A DNA stretch of 64,000 bases from MWEI01 sp964600235 (lineage in GTDB: Bacteria > Desulfobacterota > Desulfomonilia > UBA1062), in NCBI GenBank assembly GCA_964600235.1, contig CAZRIV010000001.1, positions 186,001 through 250,000 on the forward strand. Reading direction: 5' to 3'. Under the pieces are notes generated by a model. It saw nothing but the letters and a program-made list of their open reading frames with translations, did not search any database and had not been told where the DNA came from. This document shows, piece after piece, positions 1-8,874 of this stretch. Position 1 is the stretch's first letter; each line of letters starts with the position of its first letter. The position numbers and the translations under genes were made by a program.

Positions 1-64
1 AGCCGCACCCGGACAGCATCAGCATCATCGAAGCGAGTATTGTCAGCCACAGTCTCATGCGCAT
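1..64 (-). CDS. lipoprotein, N-terminal fragment only (runs off the window start)
   Basis: Reading the minus strand from an ATG at 64 gives a 21-residue start: two Met/Arg pairs, a run of Leu, Ile and Met, then LSGC followed by Gly. This is a textbook type II signal peptide with a lipobox whose Cys would be lipidated, so the product is exported and anchored as a lipoprotein. A second in-frame ATG lies at 58. No strong Shine-Dalgarno sequence is visible before either start. The mature protein lies outside the window, so its function cannot be judged. Confidence 0.6.
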   Translation of the reverse strand, partial: MRMRLWLTILASMMLMLSGCG

Positions 65-136
65 AAGTTTTTATTATTATAATGTAATTAAAATGAATTT
101 ACAACCAGAAGAATGTTTTTGGTTTTATGAAAAAAA

Positions 137-223
137 TGGTGCCGGGAACAGGACTTGAACCTGCACGAGCCTACGCCCACTAGAACCTGAATCTAGCGCG
201 TCTGCCAATTCCGCCATCCCGGC
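137..223 (-). tRNA. tRNA-Leu (anticodon CAG)
   Basis: The minus strand folds as a class II tRNA with acceptor strands GCCGGGA and TCCCGGC, the TTCAAGTCC T-arm and a long variable arm. The anticodon stem CTAGA/TCTAG encloses the loop TTCAGGT, giving anticodon CAG (leucine). The 3' CCA is encoded (complement of tgg at 137-139). The size of 87 nt including CCA fits tRNA-Leu. A well-spaced promoter lies about 30 nt upstream. Confidence 0.95.
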
Positions 224-254
224 GCGCTTTCACTTGAAAACATTAAGTGTTTCC

Positions 255-283
255 CATATAGTTGGGAACCGAGTAAAAGTCAA
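255..283 (-). promoter_or_regulatory. sigma-70 promoter for tRNA-Leu
   Basis: On the minus strand TTGACT (278-283) and TATATG (255-260) are separated by 17 nt, and the tRNA 5' end follows about 31 nt later. Both hexamers match the consensus well and the spacing is ideal. The -35 box lies only 12 bp before the ribF start on the other strand. Confidence 0.6.
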
Positions 284-295
284 GGATGGATATAC

Positions 296-1231
296 ATGGA
301 AGTTTTCTGGGGTACCGAGACTATAACAAAAGATGTGCTGATAAAACCGGTGGTTACCATCGGCAATTTCGATGGCTGCCACAACGGCCATCAGGAGATC
401 TTCCGCAGGACACGAAACCACGCCTCACGCATGGGAGGGACATCGGTTGTCTATACCTTCAACCCCCATCCGGCTTCGGTAATCAAAGGGATCAAACCCC
501 AGCTCATTTTTACAGTCGATGAAAAGATTCAGGCCATCGAGTCCCTCGGCATGGACGTCCTTATCATAGCGCCCTTTACCCGGGAATATGCAGACACCCA
601 ACCCGAGGTTTTTTTGAAGGAAACCATCGTGCGCAGGATAGGGGCCTCCGGCATGGTTGTCGGGCATGACTTCTCCTTCGGCAAAAAGGCCCTCGGCGAC
701 ATCCCCTTTCTCAAGCGCATGGGATCCAAGATGGGATTCTTTGTGGAATGTGTGGACCCGGTCATTCTCGATGGAGAGGTGATATCAAGCACACGCATCA
801 GACGGCTCATCCAATCGGGAATGGTATCGGAGGCGGCCAGATTCATGCCCAGACCCTACCGCATCAGCGGCCCGGTCATACACGGCATGGCAAGGGGTAG
901 GGGCTTGGGCTATCCAACCGCCAATATCCAGACCGACAAGTCCCTGCTGCCTGCATATGGCGTGTATGCAGTTCGTGCCTATCTCAAGGAAAAGTCATTG
1001 AATGCCATTGTGAACATAGGCAACAATCCGACCTTCGGTGACGTGGGCACCTCCATTGAGGCTTTCCTCTTCGACTTTGACGGCGATCTGTATGATGCGA
1101 CCATTACGGTAGAGTTCATAGAACATATCCGTGGCGAAATCAAATTCGCTGACAAAAGGTACCTCATCGAACAGATCGAGGCGGACTGCATCAAGGCGCG
1201 TGAGATTCTCAATAGGAAGGGATCCGATTGA
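296..1231 (+). CDS. ribF: bifunctional riboflavin kinase / FAD synthetase RibF
   Basis: RibF phosphorylates riboflavin to FMN and adenylylates FMN to FAD in the cytoplasm. The 311-residue protein has the usual length. The N-terminal nucleotidyltransferase domain carries GNFDGCHNGH (residues 23-32) and ISSTRIRR (163-170). The C-terminal riboflavin kinase domain carries GRGLGYPTAN (201-210) and a conserved acidic stretch near residue 255. The ATG at 296 is preceded by AAGGA at 9 nt. The next gene starts on a TTG overlapping this stop codon, so the two are translationally coupled. Identification is firm. Confidence 0.95.
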   Translation: MEVFWGTETITKDVLIKPVVTIGNFDGCHNGHQEIFRRTRNHASRMGGTSVVYTFNPHPASVIKGIKPQLIFTVDEKIQAIESLGMDVLIIAPFTREYADTQPEVFLKETIVRRIGASGMVVGHDFSFGKKALGDIPFLKRMGSKMGFFVECVDPVILDGEVISSTRIRRLIQSGMVSEAARFMPRPYRISGPVIHGMARGRGLGYPTANIQTDKSLLPAYGVYAVRAYLKEKSLNAIVNIGNNPTFGDVGTSIEAFLFDFDGDLYDATITVEFIEHIRGEIKFADKRYLIEQIEADCIKAREILNRKGSD

Positions 1232-1938
1232 AGATATTTGCCATATCCGATCTCCATCTCTCCTTCCATGCCGACAAGCCCATGGATGTATTCGGTCCCC
1301 ATTGGCATGATCACCCGGCGCGCCTGAAAAAATCCTGGGTGAAATTGGTCGGTATCAACGACGTAGTACTCATACCCGGTGATATCTCATGGTCCATGAA
1401 GCTCAGTGATGCTGCCGCCGACCTGGAGTTCATCCACTCACTGCCCGGCATCAAGGTGATCATGAAAGGAAATCACGACTACTGGTGGAGTTCGTTCACC
1501 AAGGTTAGGCAGGTCTTACCCGCATCAGTCAGGGCTATCCAGAACACATCGATCATGTTCGGCACCATAGGCATTGCAGGTTCCAGGCTCTGGATAGACC
1601 CTGAGCTGAGACTCGAGGCTTCAACCGAGGAAGACCAGAAGCTCTTTCAAAGGGAACTTGGGAGATTCGCCATGTCACTGAAGCTCTTGGGTGAGGATGC
1701 GCACGTACGAATCATCATGACGCACTTTCCGCCCATATCCCAGGACGGCAGGACAGGCAAAGCCGTCGAGCTTGCCCGTGAGTCCGGATGCTCTCACTGG
1801 ATATTCGGCCATATGCACCTGGGTACGAACGATTATACCGGATTCAACCGTATCATAGGGACAACTCAATTCCACTTCGTTTCGGCCGACTACCTCGACT
1901 TTTCACCAAAGCTCATCTATGATACCGATAATCCTTAA
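1228..1938 (+). CDS. calcineurin-like metallophosphoesterase
   Basis: The 236-residue protein has the binuclear-metal phosphoesterase motifs in order: DLH near residue 8, GDISWS near 51, GNHDYWW near 83, and GHMH in the last fifth. These bind two divalent metals and hydrolyse phosphomono- or phosphodiesters. The substrate cannot be read from the sequence. The predicted start is a TTG whose last two bases are the first two of the ribF stop, so it is probably co-transcribed with ribF. There is no signal peptide, so it should be cytoplasmic. Confidence 0.85.
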   Translation: MKIFAISDLHLSFHADKPMDVFGPHWHDHPARLKKSWVKLVGINDVVLIPGDISWSMKLSDAAADLEFIHSLPGIKVIMKGNHDYWWSSFTKVRQVLPASVRAIQNTSIMFGTIGIAGSRLWIDPELRLEASTEEDQKLFQRELGRFAMSLKLLGEDAHVRIIMTHFPPISQDGRTGKAVELARESGCSHWIFGHMHLGTNDYTGFNRIIGTTQFHFVSADYLDFSPKLIYDTDNP

Positions 1939-1994
1939 AGATACTCCTTGAAGATAATGCTTGTTTTTCACGATCATATTGGTATATTGTTGAT

Positions 1995-2015
1995 AACGTA
2001 ATAATTTTAAACGTT
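1995..2015. promoter_or_regulatory. possible operator: inverted repeat upstream of the FadR-type regulator
   Basis: AACGT (1995-1999) and ACGTT (2011-2015) form a perfect inverted repeat around an 11-nt AT-rich spacer, 37 bp before the regulator gene. GntR-family proteins commonly bind such palindromes and autoregulate. The role as an operator is inferred from position only. Confidence 0.3.
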
Positions 2016-2051
2016 AATTATTAATGAATTAAATGATCAAGAGGGAGTGAA

Positions 2052-2801
2052 ATGATCAGAAAATTCAAGATGACCGGTCTGTCCCGTATAGAAAAATCTC
2101 CTGATATCCCGACACTGGTCATGAACCAGATCATAGAGCTCATTTCCCAGGGGAAGCTGAAGATAGGCGACAAACTCCCATCCGAGCAGGAGATGACCGA
2201 GTTGTTCGGAATCAGCAGAATTTCCCTGAGAGAGGCCATGAAGCTTCTGGAGGCAAAGGGGTATATCGAGTCCAGGGACAGAAAGGGAAAATATGTTAAA
2301 TCCCTCACCGACAAGGTGAAGTCTTCCATCGAAGACCTTATCTCCGTAGACCATAACAAGATATGGGAGCTGCTCGCAGTGCGCAGGCTCATTGATTCAG
2401 AGGCCGCGTACCTGGCTGCCAAAAACGTTTCGAAAGAACAGAAAAACCGATTCAAGAAGATCATATCCGTCCTCGATAGGGTCGGCGATGAAAAGATTCT
2501 CACCTCCAAGGAAGGCGGCATACTCTATTCAGACTTTTTCGATATTATGGCCGACTCCACCAGGAATACGATCTTCCTGCACCTGAGAAAATCCGTCACT
2601 ACAATCCTGACCGGTGCTTTTCCCTACAGCAGGAAAAAGCTGTCCACCATTCCCGGCAGTTCCACGGACATTACCAATCAACTGCTCAAGATCTATAGTG
2701 CCATTGAAAACCGTGACCCCGAGTCCGCAAAGGCAGCGACCATAGAACATATAGACTATCTGGAAAAATCACTGAGAAGGGCATTGAAGGAAGAGAATTG
2801 A
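2052..2801 (+). CDS. FadR/GntR-family transcriptional regulator
   Basis: The 249-residue protein has an N-terminal winged helix-turn-helix of GntR type (about residues 18-85), with the typical stretches KLPSEQEMTELFGISRISLR and LEAKGYIESR. An all-helical FCD-like ligand-binding domain follows (about 95-240). It would bind DNA as a dimer and respond to a small acid or metabolite, not identifiable here. The ATG is preceded by GGGAGTG. A palindrome lies just upstream. The radical SAM gene follows after 57 bp on the same strand and is the most obvious candidate target. Confidence 0.88.
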   Translation: MIRKFKMTGLSRIEKSPDIPTLVMNQIIELISQGKLKIGDKLPSEQEMTELFGISRISLREAMKLLEAKGYIESRDRKGKYVKSLTDKVKSSIEDLISVDHNKIWELLAVRRLIDSEAAYLAAKNVSKEQKNRFKKIISVLDRVGDEKILTSKEGGILYSDFFDIMADSTRNTIFLHLRKSVTTILTGAFPYSRKKLSTIPGSSTDITNQLLKIYSAIENRDPESAKAATIEHIDYLEKSLRRALKEEN

Positions 2802-2858
2802 TCACTCCCCGCACATGATCTTCTTGCATTTGGTGACCACATGAACTAAGTCCTGGCA

Positions 2859-4118
2859 ATGACCGAAGGATACCCACACCTGGTGTTTGCGGATTGCCAT
2901 GGCGATATTATTGATTTCCCCGGGCTTGGTATGGTGGCCCGAAGCGGCGATTATTTTCTTCCTGTTCCCGATGAAGAAACGATACCTCTGCCCATGGGGA
3001 CCCAGCTCTATGTGCTCCCTGACAGGCATCCGGTGGGCATTGACAGGGATACGGGAGAGATAACCACCCTGAGAGAGAACCCCTATGACGGGTCATCACC
3101 GGTTTATGCCGTAGCCGCCTTTCTGCCCGCGGCTCACACCCAAACCTATCTGGCGGCATGGCAAAGGTCCCCATGCGCTGCCGAACTTCCCATTTTCGCA
3201 TACACGGCCCTGGGTTGGAACAACGGCTTTGTGACCACGGCGCTGCGTACCGATCCATCGACAAGACAGGATCCGGACACGTTTCACCATGAACGGGTGG
3301 AGGAGGGTGTACGCACCTGGAAAAAGGAGCTCAGCGGGAACAGGCTTGTGGAGCACCTTTCACACTGCGCCCTGGTATACGGGTGCCCGGCCGCCCTGAA
3401 CCTTTTCCAGGGAAGGGAAGAGGCACCCCTGCCCACTTCACCTACCTGCAATGCCTCCTGTGTAGGATGCATATCCAAACAACCGGGTGGGAGGCCGCCT
3501 TCCCCCCAGAACAGGATTGAATTTGTGCCAAGCCCTGAAGAGATAGCCGAAGTGGCATTGAGGCACATAGCCGCGGTCAGGGAGCCGGTATTGAGCTTCG
3601 GCCAGGGCTGCGAGGGCGAACCTCTCATGGTGAGCGACACCATCAGAGAGGCCATCACCCTTATCAGGAAAAAGACATCGAGCGGCACCATTAATCTGAA
3701 TTCCAATGCGAGCCTGCCTCAGAAGGTTGCCGAACTCGCAGATGCCGGGCTCGACAGCATGCGCATCAGCATGAATTCACCCAGGGAAAATACCTATAAA
3801 ACCTACTTCAGGCAGTCATACCCCTTTGAGGCATTGGCTCTCAGTGCACTGGAAATGAAGAGGAGAGAGCGCTTCGTATCCTTGAACCTTTTCGTATTCC
3901 CGGGTATCACCGATGCCCCGAAAGAGGTGGAAGCACTCAAGCGCTTCATAGACATGACGGGCGTGGATATGATCCAGTGGCGCAACCTCAACATGGACCC
4001 GGATGTTTATCTGGAGAAGATCGGACAGACACTTCCTTCAGGGATCGGGATAAAGCGTCTTATTGAGAGCATCCCCTTACGCAGGGGATACTTTAATCCA
4101 TACCTGGGGGAAAAATAG
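2859..4118 (+). CDS. radical SAM protein of unknown function
   Basis: The 419-residue protein has CNASCVGC (Cys197, Cys201, Cys204), the CX3CX2C signature that binds the 4Fe-4S cluster used to cleave S-adenosylmethionine. Downstream are a Gly/Glu-rich stretch (FGQGCEGEP) and an SAM-barrel motif NLNSNASLP. The first 190 residues form a separate domain without recognisable motifs. The cluster motif is therefore unusually far from the N terminus. The reaction is unknown. It is preceded by a FadR-type regulator and ends only 7 bp from the convergent phosphatase gene, with no visible terminator between them. Confidence 0.8.
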   Translation: MTEGYPHLVFADCHGDIIDFPGLGMVARSGDYFLPVPDEETIPLPMGTQLYVLPDRHPVGIDRDTGEITTLRENPYDGSSPVYAVAAFLPAAHTQTYLAAWQRSPCAAELPIFAYTALGWNNGFVTTALRTDPSTRQDPDTFHHERVEEGVRTWKKELSGNRLVEHLSHCALVYGCPAALNLFQGREEAPLPTSPTCNASCVGCISKQPGGRPPSPQNRIEFVPSPEEIAEVALRHIAAVREPVLSFGQGCEGEPLMVSDTIREAITLIRKKTSSGTINLNSNASLPQKVAELADAGLDSMRISMNSPRENTYKTYFRQSYPFEALALSALEMKRRERFVSLNLFVFPGITDAPKEVEALKRFIDMTGVDMIQWRNLNMDPDVYLEKIGQTLPSGIGIKRLIESIPLRRGYFNPYLGEK

Positions 4119-4125
4119 AACCCCC

Positions 4126-6294
4126 TCAGAATTCGACAAAGCCGCCGCCGGCTTCATCACTTTCTGCCTGGACCTCGGTAGAGCTGGCCTCTTCCCAGAA
4201 CTCCAGCAGCATGACCGTGAAATCGTCATCCAGGACCTCCTTGTAGTTGAAAGAGCGGACATCCGCCTCTATGGCCTCGATGACTGCATTCCCACGAAGA
4301 GTCCTGATGGCGTCGTGGAAGCATTCAATCAGACGTGCCTTGCCGTACTGTTCTCCATGCTCGTTTTCGGTCTCGATGATACAGTCGGTATACATGAGCA
4401 GGGCATCCCCCTGCTCGATGTTGTTCTCGCATTTCTCTTCATAACCCCCATCTTCAAACGAACCAAGGAAGAAACCGTCCGTATCCAGTTCCACAATGCT
4501 GTCCATGTTCCTTTTATAGAGAAGCGGGGTGGGATGACCGGCATTGGAGTAGGTGATGGATTTGGTATGGCGGTCGGTGAGTACGAAAAAAGCCGTGATA
4601 TAATCCTCGTTCAGAACCGGCTTCAGCTCGCCATTGAGCATGTGCATCAGGATTGTCGGACTCGCCACGGTTGCGGCAAGTGCATGGAAACTCATCTTGA
4701 ACATGGACGAGATCAGTGCTGCGGCCACACCATGACCCGAAACATCTGCAATAATGAACCCGGTCTGCCCTCCTCCAAGGTTTACGACGTCATAAAGGTC
4801 GCCGCCCACATGAATGGAAGGTATGTATTTGCAGGTGAAGCTCACCCCGTTCATGTTTTCAAAGGTGTCGGGCAGCAGGCTTTTCTGGAGCCGGGCAGCC
4901 ATTTCCAACTCTTCGATCATCCTCTGGTTCTGGGCACGGATGATGTCGTTCTTCTCATCCATATCGGCCAGCGTGATGGTGAGCTTGGCTGCCTGCTCCT
5001 CCATGAGGTCCCTGGTTTCCGCGCTCTCCATGAGGAGTCGTTCCATCTCGTCTTTCTGCCTGATGTGGTCGGTCACGTCTGAAAACAGAACGACCGTGAA
5101 CTTACCGCCCTCTTTCGGTTCCACTGTATGCATGGTTTTTTCCAGGTAACGCAGATCAAACTCACCCATTTCGATGGTCAGAAGCTTATCCTTGGGCGAA
5201 AGCAGATTCTTGACGATCTCCGGTAAGCTGTTGATGGGTTTGCCCAGGACTTCCGATGACTTTACCGAAGTGATTTTCTGGGCCGTCTTATTCCACAGGA
5301 TCACCTGTTTCTTGTCCGAGACCACAAGGAGACCCGATGGGAATGATCTGGTAAGCTGGATGATAAAATCATCACGTATTATGGGAGAGGGTGATTCCTG
5401 CTCTGCCCTGCATCCTTTCTCCTTCCGGTAAATGAGACGAACACGATTTCCATTTCCCTCGTATCTGACCTCATGAAAAAAGGTCTTTGCGATCTGTACG
5501 CCAAGTCCGCTTCCGATATGTCTGTGGGGATCAGGGTCGAATTCCTTCTGATGATCAAAGCCGTCCCCTTCATCAATGATATGGTACTCCAGGGTATTGG
5601 TTTCCATACGAACATGAATCGTTACAACCCGTTGTGCGTACTTCGGGTTCTTCTTTCTTTGCTTGATCAGGTCCTCAAATGTCCCCTTCTTTACGGCCTT
5701 TGCCTTTTCCTCCATGGAAATACCAAGATTTCCATGCTCTATGGCATTCAGTACGATTTCCCCGAGCGCCATCTTGAGCATCTCGATATCTTCACACACC
5801 TTTCTCGCATTCATTACCGCCTGGTTGATGATATAGGGGATCCGATCGGGGTCGTTCCCGAAGACGAGTGTCTTGGTTTCAGAGACGACGCTTTCGCCAT
5901 CGGGCTCAATTCCCAGGCAGAAAACCCTCTGGTGATTGAGGATTCTCTGCATTGATTCCACGAGTTCTGTAATGTCTACGGGCTTGATAAGGTAGTCAAG
6001 GGCCCCGAGCCTCATGGATTGGAGCGCTAAGAAACCGTCGACCTTCTCGGAACATACTATGACCAGGGAGAGCGGGCTGGTCTGGAGGATTTGTTTAAGT
6101 GTCAAGAGGCCGCATTCATCGGAAGGGTTCAATGAGAGAATGACAAGATCGGGTTTGTGCTCTAGAACCTGTGCGATACCGTCGTCCGGCGAAAAGGCCT
6201 GTGTTGCGTTGAATCCCTTTTTCGATAGTTTTTTTACAAGGTCGCGCGCAGCCCTGTCCGCATCTATGATGAGAACATTCTGGATCAGTCTCAT
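4126..6294 (-). CDS. pseudo-receiver / RsbW-like ATPase / PAS / SpoIIE-type PP2C phosphatase
   Basis: This 722-residue cytoplasmic protein has four modules. A receiver-like domain (about 1-125) keeps Asp11, Asp13 and the LIKP lysine but has Ser54 where the phospho-accepting Asp should be. An RsbW/HATPase_c_2 domain (about 145-280) has an N-box (GEIVLNAIEHGN), DEGDGFD and GSGLGV. A PAS domain (about 300-400) and a coiled coil (about 405-470) follow. The C-terminal SpoIIE/PP2C phosphatase (about 480-705) has GGDLYD, ADVSGHG and DDDFTVM. Known relatives switch STAS proteins by phosphorylating and dephosphorylating them, and two STAS genes lie upstream in this cluster. The chain ends in GFVEF, matching the xWxxF/xFxxF-type docking pentapeptide also seen on the neighbouring receptor. 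Confidence 0.9.
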   Translation of the reverse strand: MRLIQNVLIIDADRAARDLVKKLSKKGFNATQAFSPDDGIAQVLEHKPDLVILSLNPSDECGLLTLKQILQTSPLSLVIVCSEKVDGFLALQSMRLGALDYLIKPVDITELVESMQRILNHQRVFCLGIEPDGESVVSETKTLVFGNDPDRIPYIINQAVMNARKVCEDIEMLKMALGEIVLNAIEHGNLGISMEEKAKAVKKGTFEDLIKQRKKNPKYAQRVVTIHVRMETNTLEYHIIDEGDGFDHQKEFDPDPHRHIGSGLGVQIAKTFFHEVRYEGNGNRVRLIYRKEKGCRAEQESPSPIIRDDFIIQLTRSFPSGLLVVSDKKQVILWNKTAQKITSVKSSEVLGKPINSLPEIVKNLLSPKDKLLTIEMGEFDLRYLEKTMHTVEPKEGGKFTVVLFSDVTDHIRQKDEMERLLMESAETRDLMEEQAAKLTITLADMDEKNDIIRAQNQRMIEELEMAARLQKSLLPDTFENMNGVSFTCKYIPSIHVGGDLYDVVNLGGGQTGFIIADVSGHGVAAALISSMFKMSFHALAATVASPTILMHMLNGELKPVLNEDYITAFFVLTDRHTKSITYSNAGHPTPLLYKRNMDSIVELDTDGFFLGSFEDGGYEEKCENNIEQGDALLMYTDCIIETENEHGEQYGKARLIECFHDAIRTLRGNAVIEAIEADVRSFNYKEVLDDDFTVMLLEFWEEASSTEVQAESDEAGGGFVEF

Positions 6295-6346
6295 GGCACC
6301 GAGCCTTTATTCATGAATCTTTTATGAACCTTATTATATGAAACCA

Positions 6347-7423
6347 TCAACCTTTCTCATGCTTGCTCATGTTCATGATAAAGCCCGGTATGGAACTCAG
6401 CGGCAGGATCTTCGCAACCCCCCCCATCTCGATGGCAACCTTGGGCATACCGAATACCACGCAGCTTTCTTCATCCTGTGCTATCGTAAATGCCCCTGCC
6501 TGTTTCATCTCGCGCATACCGCGGGCGCCGTCATCACCCATGCCGGTAAGGATGACACCAAGGGCATTGGGGCCCAAGGTGTTGGCTGCGGATCTGAACA
6601 GGACGTCAACCGAAGGGATGTGCCTGTTGACAGGAGGACCTTCCTTAACCCTTACAAAATAACCCCGCGGGCCTTTATTCACGATCATGTGCCTGCCTCC
6701 CGGGGCAATGAGGACCTGGCCCTGCCTGAGTTCGTCGTTGTCTTTCGCCTCTAGGATGTTCATGGCCGACAAGCCGTTCACCCTTTTGGCAAAGGAATTC
6801 GTAAATACCGGAGGCATGTGCTGAACAATGAGTGTAGGCGGTGCATCTGAGGGCAGCTTGTTGAGGATCTGCTCCAGGGCAACGGTTCCACCGGTAGAGG
6901 CCCCGATGACAAAGACCATCTGTCCTTCGACAACCGGGGCTGATTTCGCCGACTTGATGACGGCATCCATGCCGAGTTTCGGCGGTACTTCGAGGTTGGT
7001 AGGAGAGACGGCCTTTTTCAGCTTGGCAGTGGATGCCGCCTTCACTTTAGAACATAGGTCTATACGCAGGTCTTCAATTCCTTCGCTGATCTTGATCTTG
7101 GGCTTTGCCATAAAATCGATGGCGCCCAAGGACAGGGCCTTCATGGTGGCATCCGCACCCTGCTCGGTCAGGGATGAAAACATTACAACCGGCATTGGCG
7201 AGGATCGCATGATCCTGGAAAGAAAGGTGAGCCCGTCCATCTTCGGCATCTCGATATCCAGTGTAAGCACGTCCGGCTTTAGGTCCTTGATCTTTCGTAC
7301 GGCAATCAAAGGATCCGGAGCAGTGCCGACCACTTCGATATACGGGTCTGATTCGAGGATATCCTTAAGAAGCTTTCTTACAAGCGCCGAATCATCAACG
7401 ATAAGTACCTTCACTCTATCCAT
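6347..7423 (-). CDS. cheB: chemotaxis response regulator / protein-glutamate methylesterase CheB
   Basis: CheB removes methyl groups from, and deamidates, chemoreceptor glutamates when phosphorylated by CheA. The 358-residue protein has an N-terminal receiver with the DIEMPKMDGL acceptor motif and a linker. The C-terminal esterase domain carries the catalytic triad in GASTGGT (Ser), QHMPP (His) and TGMGDDGARG (Asp). The length is standard. It follows cheD by 7 bp and lies directly before the phosphatase gene in the same transcriptional direction. Confidence 0.96.
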   Translation of the reverse strand: MDRVKVLIVDDSALVRKLLKDILESDPYIEVVGTAPDPLIAVRKIKDLKPDVLTLDIEMPKMDGLTFLSRIMRSSPMPVVMFSSLTEQGADATMKALSLGAIDFMAKPKIKISEGIEDLRIDLCSKVKAASTAKLKKAVSPTNLEVPPKLGMDAVIKSAKSAPVVEGQMVFVIGASTGGTVALEQILNKLPSDAPPTLIVQHMPPVFTNSFAKRVNGLSAMNILEAKDNDELRQGQVLIAPGGRHMIVNKGPRGYFVRVKEGPPVNRHIPSVDVLFRSAANTLGPNALGVILTGMGDDGARGMREMKQAGAFTIAQDEESCVVFGMPKVAIEMGGVAKILPLSSIPGFIMNMSKHEKG

Positions 7424-7430
7424 AATGATC

Positions 7431-8027
7431 TCACTCGAACAGCGTCAGTTCTCCGCCTTCAACCTGGAGTTTTTCCTTTTCCTTGAACAGTTTGGTCTTG
7501 TAAGCCTGCTCCGCCTCAATAATCTTTGAATCGACTGTTGATTTAAGCCTCTTCAGCAACACCTTTGCGGTATCGGGAAAGTAGAGGATCTTCCTGCCTG
7601 TATACCCACCCACATCCTCTTTTACGATCTCGATCTGTTCCATCTTCAGAAAGGCCCTGACGAAATCGATATTCGATTCGGGAACATTGCCGTCTGTCTT
7701 TCTGAAGTTCAGCACATGGCCTCCTCCAAAAACCTTTGCCTGGAAGTGTTTTTGTGACCCACCTTTTTTGAGCATCTCGTTGATGAGCTGCTCCATGGCG
7801 AACATTCCGTACTTTGCCGATGCCGACAGAAAAATATCCTCGGAGCGAACATCACCGGGAAGCATAAAGTGGTTCATGCCGCCCATACCGGTCTTCATAT
7901 CCCTTATACAGACAGAGATACACGAACCCAAGACCGTTGCGATGATATCGTTGGGGCTCACATGGTATTCCCCGGGATAGATGATCACCATCGTACGGTT
8001 GAATTTTGGACTGAACCGTTTATACAT
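7431..8027 (-). CDS. cheD: chemoreceptor glutamine deamidase CheD
   Basis: CheD deamidates receptor glutamines to glutamates and in some species interacts with CheC. The 198-residue protein carries the catalytic Cys in VLGSCISV and the His in MNHFMLPG, followed by a FGGG motif. No cheC is seen in this cluster. It starts 1 bp after cheR ends, so translation is probably coupled. Confidence 0.93.
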   Translation of the reverse strand: MYKRFSPKFNRTMVIIYPGEYHVSPNDIIATVLGSCISVCIRDMKTGMGGMNHFMLPGDVRSEDIFLSASAKYGMFAMEQLINEMLKKGGSQKHFQAKVFGGGHVLNFRKTDGNVPESNIDFVRAFLKMEQIEIVKEDVGGYTGRKILYFPDTAKVLLKRLKSTVDSKIIEAEQAYKTKLFKEKEKLQVEGGELTLFE

Positions 8028-8028
8028 G

Positions 8029-8874
8029 CTAAACCTTTATGTAGACCGTGTGTTTGAGAAACCTGAACAGATGCTTCATGTTCATGAGAGACTCCGAGTG
8101 GCCGACAAACATATATCCGTTGGGTTTGAGATGGCTGTGATACTTTTTCACGAGATCCTGTTTTGTCTGATCGTCGAAATAGATCATCACATTCCTGCAG
8201 AAGATGATGTCAAAAGGTCTTTTCATGGGAAATGCGGGGTCCATGAGGTTCAGCCTCCTGAAAGATACCATTGACTTAATCTGCGGGCTGACCTCGTAGC
8301 CTTCCGAAGACCTTGAAAAGTATTTTGAGAGGTACCCTATGGGGACCGGTGTAATCTGGGGGCTGGAATAGACTCCCCTGGAGGCCCTCATAAGCACATC
8401 CGTATCAAGGTCGGTGGCAAGGATCTTCAAATCCCATCCACGTTCGTCCTTGAATGCATCAGCTATGGTCATGGCCAGGCTGTATGGTTCTTCCCCTGAC
8501 GAGCATCCGGCGGACCATATCCTTAACCGCCGTTCTCCGCCCCTCTTGGAAGAGTCAATAAATACAGGCAAAACCTCATTTGTCAGAAAGTCGAAATGAT
8601 GCTTTTCCCTGAAAAAATCGGTTTTGTTCGTTATTATCCGGTTGATGAGGTTATTGAGCTCATCCGATGCGTCCAGACTCGTGTTGAGATACTCATAATA
8701 CTGGGAAAAACTCTGAAGACCAAGGGCTCTCAGCCTCTTGGAAAGTCGTGCGACAACCAGATTCCTCTTCTTCTCGGTCATCTGGATACCTGTGTGACGG
8801 TATATGATGTCCTTGAAGAGATAGAATTCCTTCTCTGTTATGGAGAATGATTGCGCGCACAACGTTGCTGTCAT
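8029..8874 (-). CDS. cheR: chemotaxis protein methyltransferase CheR
   Basis: CheR methylates receptor glutamates using S-adenosylmethionine. The 281-residue protein has an N-terminal all-helical domain (about 1-85). The Rossmann-type methyltransferase domain has WSAGCSSGEEPYS, ATDLD, the FCRNVMIYF motif and a C-terminal GHSESL. Its start overlaps the cheW stop by 4 nt. The receptor in this cluster ends in a pentapeptide-like sequence, which some CheR proteins bind through a beta-subdomain. Confidence 0.96.
   Translation of the reverse strand: MTATLCAQSFSITEKEFYLFKDIIYRHTGIQMTEKKRNLVVARLSKRLRALGLQSFSQYYEYLNTSLDASDELNNLINRIITNKTDFFREKHHFDFLTNEVLPVFIDSSKRGGERRLRIWSAGCSSGEEPYSLAMTIADAFKDERGWDLKILATDLDTDVLMRASRGVYSSPQITPVPIGYLSKYFSRSSEGYEVSPQIKSMVSFRRLNLMDPAFPMKRPFDIIFCRNVMIYFDDQTKQDLVKKYHSHLKPNGYMFVGHSESLMNMKHLFRFLKHTVYIKV

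Noticed and set aside
4063..5082. 339-codon plus-strand open frame opposite the phosphatase gene
   Set aside because: It lies wholly antisense to conserved PP2C coding sequence and has no recognisable domain.
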